NCBI GenBank assembly: GCA_025517465.1
Contig: JAOPKE010000001.1
Coordinates: 496,001-560,000 of the forward strand
Length of the DNA: 64,000 bases
Reading direction: 5' to 3'
Source of the DNA: Halobacteria archaeon HArc-gm2
GTDB taxonomy: Archaea > Halobacteriota > Halobacteria > Halobacteriales > Haloarculaceae
Shown here: in pieces, positions 51,945 to 59,614 of the stretch
How the letters are laid out: every line of letters begins with the position of its first letter
How positions within the stretch are numbered: position 1 is the stretch's first letter
Notes under the pieces: generated by a model
Told to the model about the DNA's origin: nothing
Database searches by the model: none
The model's input: the letters and a program-made list of their open reading frames with translations, nothing else
Program-made: the position numbers and the translations under genes

Positions 51945-54059
51945 TCAGATCTCCGAGCGCTTGATCAGGCAGTAGAGCACCAGGCCGGAGAGGACGACGC
52001 TGCCGTACACCTCCAGGCCAGCGAGCATGCGTGCGAGCGCGCCCTGGGGCCCGATACCGCCGTAGCCGATGGTGAGGAAGGTGATGTAGCTGAAGTGCAG
52101 GTTCTCGTAGAAGATGGCCTGTCCCGCCGGCGTCGCCAGCGCGGCAACCGATTCGGGTTGACCGGCGCCGGTGAGAAACCGCTGGCCACCGAACGAGTAG
52201 AGGAGTGCCGGGATCAGCGGCGCGAGCAGGAAGACGACGGCGATGCGATAGAGCCGCATCCCGTAGCCGCAGGTGACGCCGAGGAAGGCGTTCTCGGCGG
52301 CGCGGCCGAGGTTTTTCAGCCGCGTGCGAAGGTCGGTCGACCCGTCGCGCGCGATGTCGACGTACTTCTTCCGGGCGAACTGCTGGCGCTTCACCCGGAA
52401 CTCCCCGGCCGCCTTCATCTGGCCGGCGGCCGACGCCGCGGTCTTGGCCTTGAGATAGGTCCGTTCGATGGTCTCCGGCGTCATCGCCGTCGCGTGCGAC
52501 GCGTCGGCGAAGTTCTCGTCGAACTCGTGGAGGTTCCAGTCGTTGCGGTCCAGGTAGTCGGTGTGGGCCGAGAAGTCGAACTTGTAGCCGTCGAACTCGT
52601 TGAACTCCGTGTTACAGAACCGGAAGTAGTCGAGCAACTGGCGGTGGTCGTCCTCGACGTCCGCGTCCAGGGTCACGTCGCCGACGCTCGCCGTCGTGAG
52701 GTCGTACCGGACCCAGCCCGAATCCGGCTGGCGGACGCGACCCGATTTGAGGACGGCGTCGGTCAGGTCTACGTACGTCTCGTTCGTCACCGGGAGCACG
52801 TAGAAGGTGACGTGGTCGAACGACGCCCCCGAGAAGTCGGCGCGTGTCGCGAACTCGCTCCCGTCGAACGACGCGGACGTGAAGGTGGCGTCGTCGAAGT
52901 CGACTTCGTTCTCGAACCGGACGTTTGCGAACGAGGCCGCCTCACCGAGGTGGTTGGAGTCACCGCTGAACTCCGCGCCCCGGAACACCGCGGCCGATTC
53001 GAACCGGGCGTCGGCGAAGGTCGAATCGCCGACGAAGCGCGCCTCGTCGAAGTCGGCCTCCCCGCCGAACGTGACGGCCGTGAACGCGCTGTCCCCGGTG
53101 AACTGCACGCGTTCGAACATCGCCCGGCCGTCGATCTCGGCCTCCTCGAAGTTGGCGTCCCTGAACTTCGCGTCCCGGAAGTTCACGTCGTCGCGGAACT
53201 GGACGGCCGCGAACCGCGCGTCGTCCTCTAGCGACCTGGCGCCACCCTCGAACTCCGCACCCCGGAACACGGCGACGGCTTCGAAAGTGGCGCCGTCGAA
53301 CGCGACGTCCCGCAGGAAATCGGCCTCGTCGAAGACAGCCTCGCCGGCGAACTGCGCGCCGTCGAACGCGGCATCTCGTTCGAACGCGGTGGACTGGAAT
53401 CGGACCTGGCTCTCGAACGCGACGTTCGTGAACGCCGCGCTCTGGAAGGTCGACTGACGAAAGTCAGTCTCGCCGGCGAATGTCGTATCAGTGAAACTCG
53501 CGTTGTCGTCGAGCTCGTTCGACGTGCCCGCGAAGGTCGCCCCGCGAACCGACACGGTCGATTCGAACTTCGCGTCGTCGAAGTACGTGTCGTCACCGAA
53601 CGCCGTCTCGTCGAACCGGACCGGTGCGTCCACGGTCGTCCCCGTGAAGTCGACGTCGCTGTCGAACTGGGCCTCGAAGGTGTCCACGTCGCCAGTTATC
53701 TCGGAGTCGCTGACGGTCAGGTTCGTCTCGAACCAGCACTCCTCCAGGTCGAGGCCCGCGATCGTACACTCCTCGAAACGCAGCGGCAGCTTCACGTGGG
53801 CGTGGACGGCGCTGATACCGCCTTCGAACGTGCAGTTCCGGAAGACAACCGGATGATTGTTCTCGCTCGACAGGGTTTCGTAATCGAACTCGAGAGTGGG
53901 GAACTCACACCCCTCGAGGACTTTCTCGTCGGCGTCGCCGCGCTCGACGACCGCCACGAGCGCCGCCGTCACGTCGTCGTCGGACACTCCCGCTTCCTCG
54001 CGTTCCCGCCGCGTCAACTCGAGTATCGACCCGTCGCTCGACACCACCGAATCTGACAT
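51945..54059 (-). CDS. Pentapeptide-repeat protein fused to a K+-channel pore
   Basis: 704 residues. Seen: residues about 50-430 hold dozens of pentapeptide-like repeats with F or A/V at regular places (ADFDEARF, STFADARFESAAVFRGAEFS, and so on), which fold as a right-handed quadrilateral beta-helix. A helical linker follows, and the C-terminus has two membrane helices flanking a pore segment with the selectivity filter TIGYGGIGPQG. Known: TxGYG filters conduct potassium. A large cytoplasmic pentapeptide sensor on a two-helix pore is an unusual design. ATG at 54059 was chosen over a TTG. Perhaps the electrical partner of the envelope cluster. Confidence 0.8.
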   Translation of the reverse strand: MSDSVVSSDGSILELTRREREEAGVSDDDVTAALVAVVERGDADEKVLEGCEFPTLEFDYETLSSENNHPVVFRNCTFEGGISAVHAHVKLPLRFEECTIAGLDLEECWFETNLTVSDSEITGDVDTFEAQFDSDVDFTGTTVDAPVRFDETAFGDDTYFDDAKFESTVSVRGATFAGTSNELDDNASFTDTTFAGETDFRQSTFQSAAFTNVAFESQVRFQSTAFERDAAFDGAQFAGEAVFDEADFLRDVAFDGATFEAVAVFRGAEFEGGARSLEDDARFAAVQFRDDVNFRDAKFRDANFEEAEIDGRAMFERVQFTGDSAFTAVTFGGEADFDEARFVGDSTFADARFESAAVFRGAEFSGDSNHLGEAASFANVRFENEVDFDDATFTSASFDGSEFATRADFSGASFDHVTFYVLPVTNETYVDLTDAVLKSGRVRQPDSGWVRYDLTTASVGDVTLDADVEDDHRQLLDYFRFCNTEFNEFDGYKFDFSAHTDYLDRNDWNLHEFDENFADASHATAMTPETIERTYLKAKTAASAAGQMKAAGEFRVKRQQFARKKYVDIARDGSTDLRTRLKNLGRAAENAFLGVTCGYGMRLYRIAVVFLLAPLIPALLYSFGGQRFLTGAGQPESVAALATPAGQAIFYENLHFSYITFLTIGYGGIGPQGALARMLAGLEVYGSVVLSGLVLYCLIKRSEI

Positions 54060-54129
54060 AGACTGGTCTGTTCGGGACGAGAACAAAAAATTTCGGACTT
54101 CCGGCCCGTACGATTATCTGGGCGTGCGC

Positions 54130-54948
54130 TCACTCCATCTGTTCAGTCATCGCGACGACGTCGCTGCGGAGCGCCCCCGGATCGATGCCGAGATCCACTC
54201 TGACGACCAGGTCGATGCCGTCACCGGCCTCGCTGGTGATCGAGATGGTGTCCTCCTGCTGGTAGTTCGCCGCCGGGAAGGCCCCGCCACCGACGTAGGC
54301 GACGCCGTTGCTGGGCTTCCAGACGCTGACGAGACCGGCAACCGGGAGGGTGTCGGCCGGGATGACGAGTTCCCGCGTCCCGACGTCGGGGACGTCGACC
54401 GTCCGACTGATCTCCGGTGTCTCGTACTCGCCGCGGTACTCGTACACTTCGCCGCCGACGTCCGGCGTCGCTCCGCTGGGTTCGACTTCCCTGACGTTCC
54501 CCAGGTTCTGGTTGTCGAGTTCGCCCTCGAACCGGTCCTTCGCGAACTCGGATATGCGGTCGACGCCGGCCGCCGCGGTCGCCTCGCCGGTGAGGTTGAT
54601 CTTCGTCGCGAAGAAGGTCGCCAGGCGCCCGTCGAACTGTCCGCGCGTCTTCTTCGACACCGCGTCGCGGAGCGCGGTCTCCTCGTACACCTTCGTCGAC
54701 GCGTATCCCTTCACGCCCAGGCCGTACTTCTCGCGCTCGAAGGTCGCTCGCCGGGTGTCGGTCACCTCCCAGCCGTCGGGGCGCTCGTCCAGCGACGGCG
54801 CGTGATAGCCGTCGCCGAGGTTCTGACTATCGCCGCCCCCAGACGCGTCCGAGTCGCTCGATCCGAACTCGAACGGCGACGAACAGCCCGCGAGCGCGGC
54901 CAGTCCGCCGGCGGTCCCCACCAGTAGCCGTCGTCTCTCCCCGTCCAT
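54130..54948 (-). CDS. Tat lipoprotein, DUF6517-like
   Basis: 272 residues. Seen: a twin-arginine-like signal with lipobox (ERRRLLVGTAGGLAALAGC), a Ser/Asp-rich spacer and a mixed alpha/beta domain with YASTKVYEETALRDAVSK and FFATKINLTGEATAAAG. This resembles haloarchaeal lipoproteins of DUF6517 (low certainty). It is oriented like the channel gene downstream and separated from it by 70 bases. Outer-membrane-face anchor through a lipidated cysteine. Function unknown. Confidence 0.6.
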   Translation of the reverse strand: MDGERRRLLVGTAGGLAALAGCSSPFEFGSSDSDASGGGDSQNLGDGYHAPSLDERPDGWEVTDTRRATFEREKYGLGVKGYASTKVYEETALRDAVSKKTRGQFDGRLATFFATKINLTGEATAAAGVDRISEFAKDRFEGELDNQNLGNVREVEPSGATPDVGGEVYEYRGEYETPEISRTVDVPDVGTRELVIPADTLPVAGLVSVWKPSNGVAYVGGGAFPAANYQQEDTISITSEAGDGIDLVVRVDLGIDPGALRSDVVAMTEQME

Positions 54949-55044
54949 GGCCGCTCCTCTCTCGACCCCCGGGATAACGTCTCGGGCCGGATCAGCGGTC
55001 GATACCGACCGCCTCGCGGTCGGGCCCTGCGAGTCAGGGCCCAG

Positions 55045-57876
55045 TCAGCCCCAGAAGGACTTCGTCCGCGCGTACTCGCGCTCCTGAGCGAGGATGTCGC
55101 GGTAGAACTCGTCCTCGTCCTCGCGGAGCTTGTTGATGATCCGGGCTGCGTTGTGCGGCCCGACCCCGCGGGCGGCCAGTGCGATGACTGCCTTCTTCCC
55201 GTGAGTCTGGACGAGGGACGCCGAGCGGTACGCCCGCCGAGTCATCTTCTCCTGCTCTTCGTCTTTGTCACCCGACTTGACGGCCGAGACCACTTCGTCG
55301 GCCCAGGGATTCAGTGCGGCGATGCGGGTCGACCCGCAGTCTGGACAGTCCGGCTGGTCGCGCACTCGGCTGACCTTCGTCGTGCGCTGCCAGTCCTGGC
55401 AGTGGAGACAGAACAGGATGACGCGGTCGTCCTGAATGCGCTCGCGAACGGTCTGGATGACGCTGGCGTCGGCGTGTTCCGGCGAGAGGAGTTCCCGGCT
55501 GGCGGATTTCCCGCCCAGTCCGATGGGCGTCCGGTCGCCGACGGTCTCCAGCCCGATAGTGCCGTCCTGGATATCCCGGAGCACGTCCTTCGTCGCCTCG
55601 ACGGCCAGGTCCTCGTGGAACACCTCGCGGACGGCCTCGTCGTAGATGGGCGTGTCTTCGAGCGCCGAGGCCAGCCTGTCGCGACCGAAGCTCGTCGACC
55701 CCTTGCCGCGCCAGCGCTTGAGCGTCCCGAACTTGGCGGCGACCTGCGCCAGCTTGAACTTCAGCGCGTCGGAGTTCTTGAGGCTGAGTTCGATGATCGC
55801 CTCGACGTGGTCGGGGTCCGTAGTTTCGAGAATCTCGACGGCGTCGGCACCGCTGAGGCCCTTCGGGAGTTCGAGTTCGATGCGGTACGGGTCGACCTCC
55901 ATCGCGACGGTCGACCCGGCGCGTTGACCGAGCAGCGCCGATAGCATCCGGCCGAGCGTCTCGTTGATCTTGTGGCCGAAGCATGCGTTGACCACCGCTT
56001 CCCGGCCGCGCATCTCGACGACGACGTCCTCGTCCGTGGGGAGCGCGTCTTCGTGTTTTTCGAGCTGTTCGAGCCCCGCGGTGATCGTCGGCGCTTCGGC
56101 GTCGTACCGGCTCTCCAGGTCCTTCGCGACGCGTTCCGTCGACGCGCCGCCCTGCAACTGGCTGCCCGCGACCCGACGAAGTTCACCGACTTCGCGTGCG
56201 ACGTCGGGCGGCACGGGAATCTCCTGGCCGACCCAGGATGGGACCTCGCCGGCGGGGTCCTCGATGGGCGAGACCGTCACCGTCTCCTCCTCTTCGTCGA
56301 TTTCGGTGATGCGCCACATCTCGCCGCGCTGGATGAACACCTCGCCCGGCGTGGCGAAGTTGACGACGAACTTCTCGTCGAGGGTACCGATCTGGTTGCC
56401 CGACGCTACGTCCTCGACGTCGTAGGTGGCCTCGTCGGGGATCATCGAGAGGTTCTGGTAGAAGTACTGCCAGGTCCCCTGGCGCTTCTCCAGGGTGTCC
56501 TCCTCCTCGTCGATCCAGATAACGCGATTCGATCCCATCTCCCGCACCACCTGTTCGAACTGGTCGACGGAGAGGTCGCGGAAGGGGTAGGCCCGCGTGA
56601 TTATCTCGTAGGCCTCCATCGCGGGAATCTCGCCGTTGTCCATGATCAGCCCCGCGACCTGATTGGCGACGGTGTCGAGGCTCCCGTCGTGGATGCCCGC
56701 GGGCTCGACGTCGCCGTCCATCGCCTGTCGAGTTATCGCCAGTCCCTCCAGCGTGTCGTCGGCGTGGGTCGTCACGACCGTCCCAGAGGAGACGAGGTCG
56801 CGCCGGTGGCCCGCGCGGCCCACTCGCTGGAGCAGGCGCGACACCTGTCGGGGGCTGCCGTACTGGATCACGTGGTCGACGTGGCCGACGTCGATGCCCA
56901 GTTCCATCGAGGAGGTACAGAGCAGCCCGTCCAGTTCTCCGTCCTTGAACGCGTCCTCGACGTCGATTCGGGCTTCTTTCGAGAGCGAGCCGTGGTGGAC
57001 GCCGATGTTCGTCCCGAGTTCCTTGAACCGCGAGCCGAGTGCTTCGGCTGTCTGTCGCGTGTTGACGAACAGCAGGACGGACTCGTTGGCCTCGATGAGG
57101 TCCGCGATGTAGCGGACGTGGCTCGCCACCTCGGCGTCGGTCACGAGTTCGCTCGCCAGTCGCTGGTCCGCCTCGGTGACGCTGGGCTGGACGACGTCGA
57201 CGTCCAGTCGACTCCCCACGTCCACCTCGATTATCTCGCAGACATCGCCGCCGGTGAGGAACTTACCGACTTGCTTCGGGTCGCCGACCGTCGCCGAGAG
57301 TCCGATGCGCTGGAAGGGGCCACTGAGTTCCTGCACCCGCTCCATCGCGACGGTCAACTGCGCGCCGCGCTTGGACGCGGCCAGTTCGTGGACCTCGTCG
57401 ATTATCACGTGTTCGACGTCTTCCAGCGCGGTCCGGAGCTTCGACCCGGTCAGCATTGCCTGGATGGTCTCCGGCGTCGTCACGAGCACGTCCGGCGGAT
57501 TATTGGCCTGTTTCTGGCGCTGGTAGTCCGTCGTGTCGCCGTGGCGTACGTCGATGCGCAGGTCGAGCGTCTCGCCCCACCAGTCCAGCCGCTGGCGCAT
57601 GTCGCGGTTGAGCGCCCGCAGCGGCGTGACGTACAGCGCGCCGATGCCGAACCGCTCCTCCCGGGCCAGTTGATCGAACACCGGCAACATCGCTGTCTCC
57701 GTCTTCCCAGTCCCCGTGGGGGCGATGACGAGGCCGTCCTTCCCCGCGGCCAGCGGCGGAATCGCCAGGCGCTGTGGCTCGGTCGGCGTCGAGAAGCCCC
57801 GCTCGGACAGCGCCGACCGGACGTCCTCGCCGAGCGCGGTGAAGGCTGCCTCCCCCGCCGTCACCCCGTCAGTCAT
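55045..57876 (-). CDS. lhr: Lhr-type superfamily 2 DNA helicase
   Basis: 943 residues, the usual size of an Lhr core. Seen: Q-motif TEPQRLAIPPL, Walker A APTGTGKTE, DEVH box IIDEVHELAASKRGAQL, motif III SATVGDP, motif VI QRVGRAGHRRD, a winged-helix and Lhr-specific beta domain after about 440, and a C-terminal region with a cysteine quartet (FCLHCQDWQ... CPDCGST) that could bind zinc. Known: 3'-5' translocase acting on branched or RNA-DNA structures in repair. Stands alone; the following small genes run in the opposite direction. Confidence 0.9.
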   Translation of the reverse strand: MTDGVTAGEAAFTALGEDVRSALSERGFSTPTEPQRLAIPPLAAGKDGLVIAPTGTGKTETAMLPVFDQLAREERFGIGALYVTPLRALNRDMRQRLDWWGETLDLRIDVRHGDTTDYQRQKQANNPPDVLVTTPETIQAMLTGSKLRTALEDVEHVIIDEVHELAASKRGAQLTVAMERVQELSGPFQRIGLSATVGDPKQVGKFLTGGDVCEIIEVDVGSRLDVDVVQPSVTEADQRLASELVTDAEVASHVRYIADLIEANESVLLFVNTRQTAEALGSRFKELGTNIGVHHGSLSKEARIDVEDAFKDGELDGLLCTSSMELGIDVGHVDHVIQYGSPRQVSRLLQRVGRAGHRRDLVSSGTVVTTHADDTLEGLAITRQAMDGDVEPAGIHDGSLDTVANQVAGLIMDNGEIPAMEAYEIITRAYPFRDLSVDQFEQVVREMGSNRVIWIDEEEDTLEKRQGTWQYFYQNLSMIPDEATYDVEDVASGNQIGTLDEKFVVNFATPGEVFIQRGEMWRITEIDEEEETVTVSPIEDPAGEVPSWVGQEIPVPPDVAREVGELRRVAGSQLQGGASTERVAKDLESRYDAEAPTITAGLEQLEKHEDALPTDEDVVVEMRGREAVVNACFGHKINETLGRMLSALLGQRAGSTVAMEVDPYRIELELPKGLSGADAVEILETTDPDHVEAIIELSLKNSDALKFKLAQVAAKFGTLKRWRGKGSTSFGRDRLASALEDTPIYDEAVREVFHEDLAVEATKDVLRDIQDGTIGLETVGDRTPIGLGGKSASRELLSPEHADASVIQTVRERIQDDRVILFCLHCQDWQRTTKVSRVRDQPDCPDCGSTRIAALNPWADEVVSAVKSGDKDEEQEKMTRRAYRSASLVQTHGKKAVIALAARGVGPHNAARIINKLREDEDEFYRDILAQEREYARTKSFWG

Positions 57877-57952
57877 CAGCAGGAGTATGGGCTTGATCGG
57901 ATTAAGCGGCGTGGTTCACCACCTTTTTGTCAACTGTCCTGCCACTCCCGCT

Positions 57953-58210
57953 ATGGACGTTCGCCGAGTAAACGCGGGTCTCCTCGCGGCGGCCGGGGCG
58001 CTCTGGCTTCTCACTCTGGTCGACGACGTCGGTCCGGACACGGGCCTCGTGACCTGGGTCCTCGTTCTCACCGGCGTCGGGATGCTCTTGCCGGGCCTCG
58101 TCGCGATGGTTCGACCGACGACTATCTCCGACGACCGGGCGTCCCCGGTACTCTCCGGCCTCCTCGCGCTGTTCTGTCTGACGCTGATCGTGGTCGTGCT
58201 CCTCGCGTGA
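57953..58210 (+). CDS. Small two-to-three-helix membrane protein
   Basis: 85 residues with helices GLLAAAGALWLLTLVDD, LVTWVLVLTGVGMLLPGLVA and SPVLSGLLALFCLTLIVVVLL. It resembles the next gene product (58276-58539), so the pair may be old duplicates. The ATG at 57953 follows the lhr 5' end on the opposite strand. Function unknown. Confidence 0.6.
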   Translation: MDVRRVNAGLLAAAGALWLLTLVDDVGPDTGLVTWVLVLTGVGMLLPGLVAMVRPTTISDDRASPVLSGLLALFCLTLIVVVLLA

Positions 58211-58275
58211 CCGCCGACGCGACGTCGTCAGACCCCATTCACAGCCCTTTTCGTCCTCACACGTCTCCCGTTCGC

Positions 58276-58539
58276 ATGGACAAGACGCAGCTCTATCACG
58301 CGCTCTCTGCGACCTTCGGCGCCCTGGCCCTGGTCCTCGGCGTGAACGAACTCGCGTCGTCGCTCACGCTGACGGCCGGCCTGTTCGTCGTCGTCGGTCT
58401 GGGTATGCTGGTCACGGGCGCTGCCGCGCTGCTCCGGCCCGATCTGGTCTCCACTGACGAACCGGCGACCTGGAAGATCGTCTTGCTCGGTATCGGCGTC
58501 GTGCTGTTCGGGATCGGTGTCGCCGTATCGCTGACGTGA
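58276..58539 (+). CDS. Small membrane protein
   Basis: 87 residues. Hydrophobic segments: ALSATFGALALVLGVNEL, LFVVVGLGMLVTGAAALL and WKIVLLGIGVVLFGIGVAVSL. Similar in layout to the preceding protein. No known domain is recognised. A GTG at 58536 overlaps its stop as GTGA, but a better start for the following gene exists. Confidence 0.6.
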   Translation: MDKTQLYHALSATFGALALVLGVNELASSLTLTAGLFVVVGLGMLVTGAAALLRPDLVSTDEPATWKIVLLGIGVVLFGIGVAVSLT

Positions 58540-58592
58540 CGGAATCACACTATCCAGAAACTGTTATACGGTCGTCACGAAATCGTTCGGTC

Positions 58593-58856
58593 GTGAACCG
58601 CGCACGGCTGGTCTCACTGGTCTGGGTTCTCTACGGAGCGACGCAACTGTACTGGGCGTGGGTGAAGTCGGTCGACTACACCGACGGGCAGGGCGCTTTA
58701 TACCTAGCCTGTTGCGCGCTCGCGATGGCTGGCGGACTCGTCGGCGTCGTCGACCCTGACCGGTTCATGCCGGACGACGTCCCCGACTGGCTGCTGGTCT
58801 CACAGTTACTCGCGCTCGCCGGCACTGTGGTTTTTGGATACCTCATGTGGGGCTAG
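58593..58856 (+). CDS. Small membrane protein
   Basis: 87 residues with three hydrophobic helices (RLVSLVWVLYGATQLYWAW, LYLACCALAMAGGLVGV, WLLVSQLLALAGTVVFGYL). The GTG at 58593 was chosen because the TATA-like GTTATACG (58563-58570) lies at the leaderless distance; an overlapping GTG at 58536 is the alternative. Its stop shares the four bases CTAG with the stop of the opposite rpe-like gene. Function unknown. Confidence 0.6.
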   Translation: MNRARLVSLVWVLYGATQLYWAWVKSVDYTDGQGALYLACCALAMAGGLVGVVDPDRFMPDDVPDWLLVSQLLALAGTVVFGYLMWG

Positions 58857-59614
58857 ACCAGGTCGTACGGTCCCAGTCGCGTCCCGTCGAGCATGTACGC
58901 CTCGCCGCCGGTCAGGCCCTCGGGGAGGAACGGCGAGAGGAACTCCTGGCCTTCGACGTTGACCCACGTCCCGCTGGAGAGGTCGTTGAACGCGGGGAAG
59001 ACGACGAGATCGCCGTCGATGGCCGGCGCCTCGTCCAGATCCCAGTCGTAGTGAGCTTCGAAGGTTATCGGATCGAGTTCGCCGCGGAGCCAGACGCGCT
59101 CGACGCGGCGACCACCCACCTCGTCTTCCAGGCGAACGACGGGATGCTCGTGGCCGACGCAGACCACGTCGGCCGAAAGGACGTCCTCGCTCGGCCAGGT
59201 GTGGCCGTGGACGACGCCCACGTCGCCGATGCGGGCGCCGTCGGTCGGCGTTATCGTCACGTCGGCGTCCACCTCTGGAACGAGTTCCTCGACGTCGCCG
59301 TCGTGGTTCCCCTTGGCGACGGTGACGGGGACGTCCAGCGCCGCGAAGAGGTCGGTCAGTTCCTCGCGCTCGACGCCCTTCGACTGACCGATCTTGTGCC
59401 CCAGGTCCCCCAGAACGACGAGTCGATCAGGGCCAGTCTCGCCGACGAGGCCGAGCAAGCGGTCGCGTCGGCTTTCGGCCTGACTCGCGAGTTCGACGCC
59501 GTCGCGCCGGAGTTCCCACTCGATACCGGCGTGGAAATCCGCCACCAGAAGTACTCGCTCGTCGCCCCCGTCCGCGACGGCTGCGGGCACGTCGGGGACC
59601 GGTTCGACGCCCAT
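58853..59614 (-). CDS. rpe: Calcineurin-like phosphoesterase of the RPA operon
   Basis: 253 residues. Seen: the metallophosphoesterase motifs LLVADFHAG, VVLGDLGH, VAKGNHDG, GVVHGHTWP and CVGHEHP in the order typical of the fold. Known: in Haloferax the rpa1 operon has this third gene (RPA-associated phosphoesterase, rpe). Its ATG overlaps the stop of rpap1 by one base. It probably acts on a phosphodiester of nucleic acid or of a nucleotide, with no confirmed substrate. Confidence 0.85.
   Translation of the reverse strand: MGVEPVPDVPAAVADGGDERVLLVADFHAGIEWELRRDGVELASQAESRRDRLLGLVGETGPDRLVVLGDLGHKIGQSKGVEREELTDLFAALDVPVTVAKGNHDGDVEELVPEVDADVTITPTDGARIGDVGVVHGHTWPSEDVLSADVVCVGHEHPVVRLEDEVGGRRVERVWLRGELDPITFEAHYDWDLDEAPAIDGDLVVFPAFNDLSSGTWVNVEGQEFLSPFLPEGLTGGEAYMLDGTRLGPYDLV

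Noticed and set aside
55972-58539. An 855-residue plus-strand frame opposite the Lhr gene
   Set aside because: It is the antisense image of the helicase gene with arginine-rich, motif-free sequence.
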